This document shows, piece after piece, positions 35,415 to 43,632 of a stretch of 64,000 nucleotides of DNA. The position numbers and the translations under genes are program-made. Below the pieces are notes generated by a model. It was not told the DNA's origin. It did not search any database and saw only the letters and a list, made by a program, of their open reading frames with translations. Positions within the stretch are counted from its first letter, which is position 1, and the number at the start of each line of letters is the position of its first letter. The DNA lies in NCBI GenBank assembly GCA_041671505.1, contig JBAZBK010000001.1, forward strand, positions 186,001 through 250,000, given 5' to 3'. This stretch comes from JACPDH01 sp041671505. Its GTDB lineage: Bacteria > Acidobacteriota > Thermoanaerobaculia > Gp7-AA8.

Positions 35415-37319
35415 TCACAGCTCGATCTGCGCCCCAAGCTCCACGACCCTGTTAGGCGGCAGGTGGAAGAAGCGCGCCGCGCCAGCGGCGTTGCGCATCA
35501 TCGAGGCGAAGAGCTTCTCGCGCCACGGCGCCATCCCGCTCTTCCGGCCGGAGCTGACCAGCGTCTCGCGACCGAGGAAGTAGGTCGTCTCCATCGGCGG
35601 CGCGACCACGCCTCTCGCCTCCGCGAGAGCGAGCAGCGCGGGGACGTCGACCTCTTCCATGTAGCCGTAGTGCGCTTCGAGACGCTGGATCCCCGCGCCA
35701 AGGTCGACGAGCGTGAAGCGCTCGGCGGCGCCGACGTGCGACACCTCCTCGCTCGAGATCGAGAGGAGGATCACCCGCTCGTGGAGCGTCTTGAAGTGTT
35801 TGAGCGCGTGAAGCATCGACGACGGCACCGCAGCCGGATTCCGGTGCATGAAGACCGCCGTGCCCGGCACGCGGATCGGCGGCCGGAGCTTCAGCGACTC
35901 GACGAACATCGCGGGCGACAGCGACCCCTCGGCCAGCTTCGCCGACAGCGTGTCGCGCCCCAGGCGCCAGGTGGTCATCGCGACGAAGACCGTGGACGCG
36001 ACCAACAGCGGGAACCAGCCGCCGTGAATGACCTTGAGGTAGTTCGCGACGAGAAATGCGAGGTCGCCGACGAGTAGAGCTGCGGTGACGCTTCCCGCCG
36101 CGAGCCGGCTCCAGCCACGCAGGTCGCGCGCGACGACGTACGCGAGGATCGTCGTGATCACCATCGTCGTGCTCACGGCTACGCCATACGCCCCCGCGAG
36201 GTTGGTCGACGACCCGAAGCCGATGACGAGCGCGACGGTCGCCACCATCAGCGCCCAGTTCACCGTCGGCATGTAGATCTGTCCGATCTCTTCCCTCGAG
36301 GTATGGATGATCTCCATTCGAGGCAGGTAGCCGAGCTGGATCGCCTGGCGCGTCAGCGAGAACGCGCCTGTGATGATCGCCTGCGACGCGATGATCGTGG
36401 CGCAGGTCGCGAGGACAACGAGCGCATAGAGGCTCCAGCGCGGCGCGAGCAGGTAGAAGGGGTTGGCCGCGGCTGACGGATCGTGAATCAGCAGCGCCCC
36501 CTGCCCGAGGTAGTGCACCAGCAGGGCGGGGCCCGCGACGAAGAACCAGTCGATCTGGATCGCCCGCTCGCCGAAGTGCCCGAGGTCGGCGTAGAGCGCC
36601 TCGCCGCCGGTGGCGACGAGGAAGACGGCGCCGAGAACGAAGAAACCGGGCAGCCCGTTGTTGAGGAAGAAATTCACCGCGTGGGCAGGGTTCAGCGCCG
36701 CGAGCACCGACGGCGCGAGGAGGATGCCTTTGACTCCCATGGCCGCGAGCACGCCGAACCAGCAGAGCGTGATCGGCCCGAAGATGGCGCCGACTCCAGC
36801 AGTGCCTCGCCGCTGGAAGGCGAAGAGCGCCACGAGGACGCCGATCGTCAGCGGAATCACGTACGGCTTGAAGAGCGGCGTCGCCACCTCGAGCCCCTCG
36901 ATCGCGCTGAGGACCGAGATCGCCGGCGTGATCATCCCGTCACCGTAGAGCAGCGCCGCGCCGAAGACGCCTAACGCAACGAGGCCGACCTTCGTCGCCC
37001 CGGTTCGCTTCATGCTGAGCCCGAGCAGACCGAGAAGCGCGAGGATTCCTCCTTCGCCGCGATTGTCGAAGCGGAGCACGTAGACGTGGTACTTGATCGT
37101 CACGACGGTGACGAGCGTCCAGAAGATCAGCGACAGCACGCCGAGGACGTTTTCCTGTGTGACGGGCATCGCGTGCGGGCCGAAAAAGCACTCACGCAGG
37201 GCGTACAGGGGGCTCGTTCCGATGTCGCCGTACACGATCCCGAGTGCGAGTAGGCTGAGCGAGAGTTGCCGGCGGCCGCGAACCGCGTCGTGATGGTACG
37301 GGACTGCTTCCGATGCCAA
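35415..37319 (-). CDS. kup: Kup-type potassium uptake protein
   Basis: Potassium transporter of 634 aa, close to the usual 620-630 aa. It has about 12 TM helices in residues 15-430 and a hydrophilic C-terminal domain. Family segments include LGIVYGDIGTSPLYALRECF at the N terminus, ALLYGDGMITPAISVLSA and YADLGHFGERAIQIDW. I place the start at a TTG (37319), because GGAGG sits six bases upstream and the resulting N terminus matches the family; the frame continues to 37379 without a good start. It imports K+ with H+. A KdpD/KdpE-like two-component pair diverges from it. Confidence 0.95.
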   Translation of the reverse strand: MASEAVPYHHDAVRGRRQLSLSLLALGIVYGDIGTSPLYALRECFFGPHAMPVTQENVLGVLSLIFWTLVTVVTIKYHVYVLRFDNRGEGGILALLGLLGLSMKRTGATKVGLVALGVFGAALLYGDGMITPAISVLSAIEGLEVATPLFKPYVIPLTIGVLVALFAFQRRGTAGVGAIFGPITLCWFGVLAAMGVKGILLAPSVLAALNPAHAVNFFLNNGLPGFFVLGAVFLVATGGEALYADLGHFGERAIQIDWFFVAGPALLVHYLGQGALLIHDPSAAANPFYLLAPRWSLYALVVLATCATIIASQAIITGAFSLTRQAIQLGYLPRMEIIHTSREEIGQIYMPTVNWALMVATVALVIGFGSSTNLAGAYGVAVSTTMVITTILAYVVARDLRGWSRLAAGSVTAALLVGDLAFLVANYLKVIHGGWFPLLVASTVFVAMTTWRLGRDTLSAKLAEGSLSPAMFVESLKLRPPIRVPGTAVFMHRNPAAVPSSMLHALKHFKTLHERVILLSISSEEVSHVGAAERFTLVDLGAGIQRLEAHYGYMEEVDVPALLALAEARGVVAPPMETTYFLGRETLVSSGRKSGMAPWREKLFASMMRNAAGAARFFHLPPNRVVELGAQIEL

Positions 37320-37505
37320 TCGAATCCTCCGGTCAGACAGACGGCGCGGCGGGGATGATGCCCGGGCGCCTACTGTCACGGTAGCGCGGCCGGAGCGCGC
37401 AAAATTCAGGCTTTACGAACTCTTAATGCATCCGTTATGCAGCCCTGACGATTCGTTGCCGGAATCGTTCACGACCGCGACCCCGGCGCCCTGTTGTAGA
37501 GAGTG
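37320..37505. promoter_or_regulatory. Divergent promoter region of kup and the Kdp-like sensor genes
   Basis: This 186-bp gap separates kup from the small ORF and sensor gene. An A/T-rich patch at about 37400-37445 (TTTACGAACTCTTAATGC) stands out from the GC-rich surroundings and is the likely promoter and regulator-binding area. No recognised riboswitch or clear repeat pair was found. Confidence 0.4.
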
Positions 37506-37673
37506 ATGCGATGGCTCCTGGATCAGCTCGCCCGACTCTTCGGCGTCACCTTCGAGGACTGGATGATGACGGTGGTGCTCATCGCAACGCTTGCGCTGGC
37601 CGTGGGTGGAGTACGAAGCTGTACCTATGACCAGTTCCGCGACACTCAACCGCCCGCGTCCAACCCGCGATAG
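37506..37673 (+). CDS. Putative 55-aa single-span membrane peptide
   Basis: A small open frame of 55 codons preceded by GTAGAGAG. It begins MRWLLDQLARLFGVTFEDW and contains one hydrophobic run (about residues 20-36, TVVLIATLALAVGG). It overlaps the start of the sensor kinase gene in another frame. I recognise no family. It could be a small membrane regulator of potassium uptake, analogous in position to small Kdp subunits, or a chance frame in a leader. Confidence 0.35.
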   Translation: MRWLLDQLARLFGVTFEDWMMTVVLIATLALAVGGVRSCTYDQFRDTQPPASNPR

Positions 37674-39135
37674 TCCCGCAATGCTCGCGTTGCGCCTCGC
37701 GCGCGGGCTGCTGCTCGTCGCGCTGCTCACCGGATGCGCGATCGCGCTGCGGCTGAACTCGGCGAGCGCCGGGTTCCTCCTTCTCGTCGGCGTGCTTCTC
37801 ATCGCGTCGCGCCAGCCGCTCGTCGTCGCGAGCGGCGCGGCAGTCGCGGCCACGCTCGCCTACAACTTCTTCTTCTTCCCGCCGAAGCACACGCTCACGA
37901 TCGACGACCCGGAGAACTGGATCGCGCTGCTGACGTTTCTCCTGACGTCGCTCCTGGCGAACCGGCTCCTCGTGCGCGAGCGGCAGCAGGCGGAGAAGGC
38001 GCGCGCGAGCCACGAGGAAATCGAGGCGCTCTACGACCTCTCCGTCTCGCTGCTCCGAGGCGCGGGCGGGACCGAGCAGATCGGCGACGCGGCGAGCCGC
38101 TACCTCGGGCGCGTCGGCGCGGCGAGCGGCGGCCTGATCCTCTTCGGCGCCTCGCCGCAGCAGCAGCGTGTGCTTTCATGGACGGGTGCGCCGATGTCGG
38201 ACGAAGTCGAGGACATCGCCGCGGGCGTGGGACGGCACGGCAGGACGACTGACATCCCTTCGCCGTTCGGCCGCGACGTCTGCGTTCCGCTCACCGCGGG
38301 CGGACGCGTGCGCGCGGCACTTCTGGCGCGCGGCGCGAATCAGACGCGAACCGCGCTCGACTCCGCGGTAAACCTCCTCTCCTTCGCGATCGAGCGCGAG
38401 CAGTTCACGAGTGAGCGGGCGCGCGTCGAGGCGTTGGGGCAGGCGAACGAGCTGAAGTCGTCGCTGCTCCAGGCTGTCTCGCACGACTTGAAGTCGCCGC
38501 TCACGGTGCTCGCGGTCGAGAGCGAGGCGCTCGAGCGGAGCGGAGCGGTCGCCGACGGCGCGACAGAACACGTCCGCACGATCCGCGACGAAGTCGGCCG
38601 CCTCCATCGCCGCATCGACAACCTCCTCTCGCTCGCCCGCTTCGAGGCTGGGATGGTCTCGCCGCGCACCGAGCCGACGCCGGCGGCCGACCTCTTCCGC
38701 GCGGCGCGCGAGGCGCTGCCGACGATCACGGCCGACCGCGCCGTACGGACGACCGTCGCCGACGACACCCGCGACCTGCTCGTCGATCCTTCGCTCGCGC
38801 TCGAGATCGTGATCAACCTGATCGAGAACGCCGACGACGCGTCGCCCGCCGACGCTCCGATCGAGCTCCGCGCGCTGCCGTCCGCCGAGGTCGAGGGGCG
38901 CGTCTGGGTCGAGATCGCGGATCGCGGCCCGGGGCTGACGCCGGAACTGGCGACGCGGGTGCGCGCGATCGGCGCGCCGCGCGTCGAAGGAGGGCGCGGG
39001 CTCGGGATCGAGCTCGCCCGGACGCTCGCCGCGCTCAGCGGCGGCAGCGTCGAGTGGTTCGAGCGCGACGGCGGCGGCACGATCGCGCGCCTCGACCTTC
39101 CCGCGGCGCCGGTCGCCGCGGCGGAGGCGACGTGA
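37627..39135 (+). CDS. KdpD-like membrane sensor histidine kinase (no N-terminal KdpD domain)
   Basis: Histidine kinase of 502 aa. It begins with three or four TM helices (about 15-110) of the DUF4118 type found in KdpD, including the conserved YNFFFFPPKHTLTIDD, then a GAF-like region (about 140-270), a HisKA box with VSHDLKSPLTVL, and a HATPase with NLIENADDASP, DRGPGLTPE and GRGLGIELA. The N-terminal ATP-binding KdpD and USP domains are missing, so it is a short KdpD. It is followed by its response regulator with a one-base overlap. The adjacent kup gene, not kdpFABC, suggests it controls Kup or another K+ system. Confidence 0.85.
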   Translation: MTSSATLNRPRPTRDSPAMLALRLARGLLLVALLTGCAIALRLNSASAGFLLLVGVLLIASRQPLVVASGAAVAATLAYNFFFFPPKHTLTIDDPENWIALLTFLLTSLLANRLLVRERQQAEKARASHEEIEALYDLSVSLLRGAGGTEQIGDAASRYLGRVGAASGGLILFGASPQQQRVLSWTGAPMSDEVEDIAAGVGRHGRTTDIPSPFGRDVCVPLTAGGRVRAALLARGANQTRTALDSAVNLLSFAIEREQFTSERARVEALGQANELKSSLLQAVSHDLKSPLTVLAVESEALERSGAVADGATEHVRTIRDEVGRLHRRIDNLLSLARFEAGMVSPRTEPTPAADLFRAAREALPTITADRAVRTTVADDTRDLLVDPSLALEIVINLIENADDASPADAPIELRALPSAEVEGRVWVEIADRGPGLTPELATRVRAIGAPRVEGGRGLGIELARTLAALSGGSVEWFERDGGGTIARLDLPAAPVAAAEAT

Positions 39136-39827
39136 TGTTAGGCACCTCGCGCATCCTCGTCGTCGAGGACGACCCCGCGATCCGGCGCGCGATCGTCGCC
39201 CAGCTCCGCGGCGAGGGCTACGACGTGGTCGAGGCGGCGAACGGGAGCGAGGCACTCGCCTCGGCCCGCGCCGACAAGCCCGACCTCGTCCTCACCGACC
39301 TCGCCATGCCGGTGATGGACGGCTTCGGGCTGATCACCACGTTGCGCAAGAGCTCCACCACGCCCGTCATCGTCCTCTCGGTCCGCGGCGGCGAGGCCGA
39401 TCGCGTCCGCGCGCTCGACCTCGGGGCCGACGATTTCGTCGCCAAGCCGTTCAGCGTCGCCGAGCTGCTCGCGCGCGTCAGGGCGCAGCTCCGCAGAAGC
39501 GGGCTCGGAACCCCGTCGCAGCTTCGCTTCGCCGGGCTCACGATCGACTTCGACAAGAGACGCGTGCTCCGCGCTGACGACGAGATCCGCCTGACGCCGA
39601 CCGAGTTCGCGCTTCTCGCGCTTCTCGCGTCGAGTGCGGGCAAAGTCGTGACGACTGACCAGATCATCGCGCGCGTCTGGCGCGACACGCCGACGACGAC
39701 CGCCGACACGGTCCGCGTCCACGTCGCATCGCTAAGGAAGAAGATCGAGCCCGATCCCGCATCGCCACGCTTCATCGTCACCGAGCCATGGATCGGCTAC
39801 CGCTTCATCGCCGAGCCGCTCGAGTAG
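39135..39827 (+). CDS. KdpE-like OmpR-family response regulator
   Basis: Response regulator of 230 aa with an N-terminal receiver (VVEDDPAI, phospho-acceptor Asp in LVLTDLAMPVMD, Lys in VAKPF) and a C-terminal winged helix (about 130-226) with LTPTEFALLALLASSAGKVV and ADTVRVHVASLRKKIE. These match the OmpR/KdpE group. It shares one base with the end of the sensor gene (TGATG), so translation is coupled. The phosphorelay from the KdpD-like kinase is expected to act on potassium uptake genes. Confidence 0.9.
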   Translation: MLGTSRILVVEDDPAIRRAIVAQLRGEGYDVVEAANGSEALASARADKPDLVLTDLAMPVMDGFGLITTLRKSSTTPVIVLSVRGGEADRVRALDLGADDFVAKPFSVAELLARVRAQLRRSGLGTPSQLRFAGLTIDFDKRRVLRADDEIRLTPTEFALLALLASSAGKVVTTDQIIARVWRDTPTTTADTVRVHVASLRKKIEPDPASPRFIVTEPWIGYRFIAEPLE

Positions 39828-39906
39828 CACGACGCGCGGCTCAGCGTGCGTGCTCGGATGCAAGTGAAGAGGGCCAACTGGTCCGCTCTGGGACGAGGCG
39901 CGATGA

Positions 39907-40692
39907 TCAGCAGCGCCCGGTCAGACCCAGGTAGGCACGCGTCTCATCGCGCAGCGGCTCGCAGAAGACATCGCAACAGAAGCCTGCCTCCATGAGCTCT
40001 CCCCTGCCATCGATCGGGCAAATGCAGGCGACCCAGTCCGAGAGCCTTCGCGCCTGGTCGAGTTGATGCGTCACGACGACCACCGTCTTCTTTCCCTGGA
40101 GCGAGGCAACGGTCTGCTCGATCGCCTCCGTCGAGCGGGGATCGAGCGACGACGTCGGCTCGTCCATCAGCACGACCTCGGGGTCTCCTGCGAGGGTTCG
40201 CGCAATGGCGAGGCGCTGCTGCTGGCCGACCGAAAGCGTGAGCGCGGGCGCTTCGAGGCGATCCTTCACCTCGTCCCAGAGCCCCGCGTCGCGGAGGCAG
40301 CGCTCGGCGAGTTCCGACTCGCCCCTTCGCGTCACCAGGCCGAGCTTGCGCGCCGCGAATACGACGTTCGTAACGATCGATCCCGGGAAGGTCACCGGCT
40401 GCTGGAAGACGATGCCGACGCGGCGTCGCAGGTCGTCCGGGTCGACCACGCCCTCGCGAACGTCCCGGCCCGCGAAACGGACCGTGCCTTCGACGTCGAG
40501 CGACGGCGAGAGGTCGATGAGGCGATTGAGGCAGCGGAGCAGAGTCGACTTGCCGGCGCCCGACGGGCCGATGATTCCGGTAATCTGCCCGGCGGGGATG
40601 TCGAAGTTGACGTCATGCAGGATCGTTCGCGTGCCGCTACGCACGGTCAGGCCGCGCACCTCGAACGCCGGGTGGGTGTCGCGGTCAAACAC
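39907..40692 (-). CDS. pstB: Phosphate ABC transporter ATP-binding protein PstB
   Basis: ATPase of 261 aa that powers phosphate import. Walker A is GPSGAGKST, Walker B is VVLMDEPTSSLDPR, the Q-loop is IVFQQPVTFPG and the switch His is VVVTHQ. The signature motif is LSVGQQQR instead of the usual LSGGQ. The gene starts with GTG and overlaps the end of pstA by eight bases. It is the last gene of pstSCAB; no phoU follows within the window. Confidence 0.88.
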   Translation of the reverse strand: MFDRDTHPAFEVRGLTVRSGTRTILHDVNFDIPAGQITGIIGPSGAGKSTLLRCLNRLIDLSPSLDVEGTVRFAGRDVREGVVDPDDLRRRVGIVFQQPVTFPGSIVTNVVFAARKLGLVTRRGESELAERCLRDAGLWDEVKDRLEAPALTLSVGQQQRLAIARTLAGDPEVVLMDEPTSSLDPRSTEAIEQTVASLQGKKTVVVVTHQLDQARRLSDWVACICPIDGRGELMEAGFCCDVFCEPLRDETRAYLGLTGRC

Positions 40693-41542
40693 GTTTCGCC
40701 TCCTCGTGGATCCGGAGCCGCAGCGGCAGCGCAGCGATCGCCAGCCCGAAGACGAGGGCGACCAGCACCGCGGCCGCGCCCCAGGCCTTTTGGAGCGCGG
40801 CAGGATCGAAGCTGTCCTGTGCAAGGACGAAGATGTGGTACGGCAGAGCAAGCACGGGCGAGTCGTCGATTCCGTGCGGAATCGTCGCTCCGGAAAAGAT
40901 GACGGCAGTGAACATGATCGGCGCGGTCTCGCCCGCGGCGCGAGCGAGGCCGAGCAGGAGGCCCGTGACGAGCCCCGACGCGGCCTGCGGCAGAAGCACC
41001 GCGGTCGAGATCATCGAACGGCGAAGCCCGAGCCCGGACGCAGCCTCGATCGTATGCGCGGGAATTGCGCGGAGTTTTTCGAGGAATGCGACGGCGACCG
41101 TCGGCACGATCATCAACCCGAGGACGATCCCGCCCGCGAGCCACGACTTCTGCCAGCGGAAGGTGTTGACGAAGAGCGCGAGCCCGGCGAGGCCGAAGAC
41201 GATCGACGGCACGGCGTTGAGGGCGTGAAGCACCGCCTCGATCGCACGGCGGCCGCGGCCGTCTCCGAGGTAGCCGTGGCTCATGAGCCCGATCGCGATC
41301 GAGATCGGGAGCGCAACGAGCGCCGCTGTCGCGACGAGGATCGCAGTCCCCGCGATGTGGTAGAAGACGCCGCCGTCGGCTCCTGCACCCCGGAGTTCGT
41401 CGAGTAGGAACGAAGGACTGATCGCGCCAGCGCCGCGCCAGACGACGATGCCGACTACGGTGAAAAGCGCGCACAGGGTCGCGAGGCCAAAGGCTGCCAT
41501 GGCGACAGTGAAGAGACGGTCGAGCATCCGTCGGCGCTTCAT
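40685..41542 (-). CDS. pstA: Phosphate ABC transporter permease PstA
   Basis: Permease of 285 aa with six TM helices. The EAA-type loop region (about 150-200) includes LRAIPAHTIEAASGLGLRR, where the ATPase docks, and DGGVFYHIAGTAILVAT is typical of the PstA N-terminal side. It starts within the last codons of pstC (4-bp overlap, ATGA) and overlaps pstB by eight bases. Together with PstC it forms the inner-membrane channel for phosphate, and possibly arsenate. Confidence 0.93.
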   Translation of the reverse strand: MKRRRMLDRLFTVAMAAFGLATLCALFTVVGIVVWRGAGAISPSFLLDELRGAGADGGVFYHIAGTAILVATAALVALPISIAIGLMSHGYLGDGRGRRAIEAVLHALNAVPSIVFGLAGLALFVNTFRWQKSWLAGGIVLGLMIVPTVAVAFLEKLRAIPAHTIEAASGLGLRRSMISTAVLLPQAASGLVTGLLLGLARAAGETAPIMFTAVIFSGATIPHGIDDSPVLALPYHIFVLAQDSFDPAALQKAWGAAAVLVALVFGLAIAALPLRLRIHEEAKRV

Positions 41543-42450
41543 CGCCCCATCACCTTCGCCGCACGCGCGCGAAGCGCCTCGGCCGCGAGCGTCACGACGA
41601 GCACGCTGCCGAAAAGAATCGCAGCCAGCGCGACGATCGCCGAAGAGTGAAGCGGATCACCGACCGCGATGTTCGTTTCCGCTCCGCCGAGCTTCGAGCT
41701 GATCGTCTGCCCCGCGTCGACGAGAGGCCGCCACGACGCGAGATTTTCCGGCAACAGGTTGTCGGCGCGGCCGACGACGAGAAAGACGGCGATCGTCTCG
41801 CCGAGCGCGCGGCCTAACCCGAGAAGAAGTGCGCCCCCGATGCTCGGAATCGCCTGCGGAAGAATCACGAACAGGGTCGCCTCGGCGCGCGTCAGGCCGA
41901 GGCCACGTGAGGCTTCGCGCACCCGCGACGGCACCGACTGCAGCGCGTCGTCGGTCAGTGTCGCCACGGTCGGCAGGATCATCACCGCGAGGAGAGTCCC
42001 GGCGGTGAGGATCGTGTCGCCCGAAAGTGCGTCGAGCCCGAGCTTCTCGAACAAGGCATAGAGCCACTCGCGCAGAAACAGGACGCCGAGAAGGCCGTAG
42101 ACGACGGAAGGAACGCCCGCCAGGATCTCGACGAGCATCTTGATCGCGAGCCGCACGCGACGCGTGCAAATCTCCGACGCGAAGATCGCCGTCCCGATGC
42201 CGATCGGCGCGGCGAGAATCAGTGCGACGAGCGACACAACCGCGGTCCCGTAGAGCATCGCCGCGGCGCCGAACGACTCCTGGCGGTAGCCCCAATCGTT
42301 GCCGGTGAACAGCGAGAGTCCCTCGTGTCGGAACGCGGCGATACTGCCGATGGCGAGCCATGCGCCGAGCGCCACAAGCGCCACGAGCGCCACCCCGCTG
42401 CCGCAGAGTGCGGCGAGCCGGACGAAGTCGAATCTTCGAAGGCGAGTCAT
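41539..42450 (-). CDS. pstC: Phosphate ABC transporter permease PstC
   Basis: Permease of 303 aa with six TM helices. Typical features are NDWGYRQESFGAAAMLYGT, the VEILAGVPSVVYGLLG segment found in PstC, and the ATPase-docking loop QSVPSRVREASRGLGLT. It lies 29 bp downstream of pstS and overlaps pstA by four bases. It forms the phosphate channel with PstA. Confidence 0.94.
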   Translation of the reverse strand: MTRLRRFDFVRLAALCGSGVALVALVALGAWLAIGSIAAFRHEGLSLFTGNDWGYRQESFGAAAMLYGTAVVSLVALILAAPIGIGTAIFASEICTRRVRLAIKMLVEILAGVPSVVYGLLGVLFLREWLYALFEKLGLDALSGDTILTAGTLLAVMILPTVATLTDDALQSVPSRVREASRGLGLTRAEATLFVILPQAIPSIGGALLLGLGRALGETIAVFLVVGRADNLLPENLASWRPLVDAGQTISSKLGGAETNIAVGDPLHSSAIVALAAILFGSVLVVTLAAEALRARAAKVMGR

Positions 42451-42478
42451 CTGGTTCTCTTCGGCCTCAGACTGCGAG

Positions 42479-43357
42479 TTACTTTGCTCCCGCGGCGCCC
42501 GGTCCGATCGGAAGCGGAAGGTAACCGTGCTTCTTCACCAGCGACTGCCCGCGCGGCGAAAGGACGAAGTCGAGGAAGACCTTCGCCTCACCCTTCGGCG
42601 CCCCGTCGGTGACGAACAGAAGCGGGCGCGACATCGGGTACGAGTGATCGGCGATGGTCGACGACGACGGGACGATCACCCGCCCATCATCGAGCTTCGC
42701 TCCGAGCGCGTGAATGCGCGCGTCGCCTTCGGCCCACGCGAACGACAGCTGAGTGATCGCGCCCTTCGTCGAGGCGACTTTCGTCCGCCCTTCCTCGTTG
42801 CCGCCGACCTCGCGGTGGCTCGTGGCCGGCGCTTTCTTCGGGTCGCCGTAGAGCCAGTGTGCGAAGACTTCCCACGTGCCGCGCCCCGGCTCCTTGTTGA
42901 AGAAGACGATGCGCCGGTCGGGGCCGCCGACCTGCTTCCAGTTCGTGATCTTTCCTTCGTAGATGTCCCTCGCCTGCTGCCGGCTGAGCGATTTCACGCC
43001 GCCTTCCCAGACATCCTTCGAGACGACGAGCGCGACGGCATCCTGACCGACCATCGTCGACACGAAGTTCACTCCGGAGAACTTCTTCCTGTCGTCGTCG
43101 CTAATCGGCTTGCTCGACATGCCGAGCTCGATCGAGTGGTCGGCGACGCCGGAGATTCCGCCCGACGAGCCTCCCTGCGTGTCGACTGTGATCGCCATCT
43201 TCTTCTCGGCGCGAAGGACCTCCGCCGCCTCGGTCGCAACGGCATTCACCGTCGTCGAGCCGTTGACGCGAAGGGTGGCGGCGAAGGCGAGAGGGGAGAG
43301 GAGCAGCGAAAGGACGATCGCGCTGATCGTGCGGACGAAGCGACCGTCAATGCGCAA
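42479..43357 (-). CDS. pstS: Phosphate-binding protein PstS
   Basis: Periplasmic substrate-binding protein of 292 aa. A signal peptide (RTISAIVLSLLLSPLAFA) is followed by a phosphate-binding fold: GSTTVNAVATEAAE, QGGSSGGISGVADHS and FNKEPGRGTWEVF, which provide the phosphate ligands. The TTG at 43357 is used as start because it gives the complete signal peptide; the ribosome binding site is weak, and the region before it is REP-type repeat. It is the first gene of pstSCAB. It binds phosphate, and possibly arsenate with lower affinity. Confidence 0.85.
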   Translation of the reverse strand: MRIDGRFVRTISAIVLSLLLSPLAFAATLRVNGSTTVNAVATEAAEVLRAEKKMAITVDTQGGSSGGISGVADHSIELGMSSKPISDDDRKKFSGVNFVSTMVGQDAVALVVSKDVWEGGVKSLSRQQARDIYEGKITNWKQVGGPDRRIVFFNKEPGRGTWEVFAHWLYGDPKKAPATSHREVGGNEEGRTKVASTKGAITQLSFAWAEGDARIHALGAKLDDGRVIVPSSSTIADHSYPMSRPLLFVTDGAPKGEAKVFLDFVLSPRGQSLVKKHGYLPLPIGPGAAGAK

Positions 43358-43377
43358 ATCGCTCGCGCGTGCGGACC

Positions 43378-43580
43378 CCCGCCGCGTAGCGGCGAAGGAT
43401 CGGTAGCCCCCGGCTTCGGCCGGGGGTTGCCCGAACGACAAATTTTCATCGCGCCGCATCGCGGCGCAGGACGGGTGCCCGTTTCCGGCGCCGCTATGCG
43501 GCGCAAAATCATTGGGGATTCGCGCGTACCCCCGGCTGAAGCCGGGGGCTACCGATCCCTCGGCGCTACGCGCCGAAAAC
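43378..43580. repeat. REP-type inverted doublet, locus C
   Basis: Third locus of GTAG-type palindromes. GGTAGCCCCCGGCTTC at 43402 forms a CCCCCGGC/GCCGGGGG hairpin; its inverted copy ends GGGGGCTACC at about 43552. Smaller hairpins built on GCCGCGTAGCGGC, GCGCCGCATCGCGGCGC and GGCGCTACGCGCC lie around and between them. The locus sits between the rSAM-ArsM gene and pstS, so it could attenuate readthrough between them. Confidence 0.75.
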
Positions 43581-43632
43581 CGGACCCCGCCGTCATTCCG
43601 CATTCCGCACTCCGCGTTCCGCATTTCACCCC

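Noticed and set aside
37320..37505. A c-di-AMP (ydaO-type) riboswitch before kup
   Set aside because: No conserved riboswitch core was recognised in this short leader.
37413..37853. A minus-strand frame in the kup-sensor gap
   Set aside because: It overlaps the sensor gene and the divergent promoter, and has no recognisable product.
29941..43580. CRISPR array
   Set aside because: The repeats are inverted hairpins without regular spacers or cas genes, so they fit REP-type elements instead.
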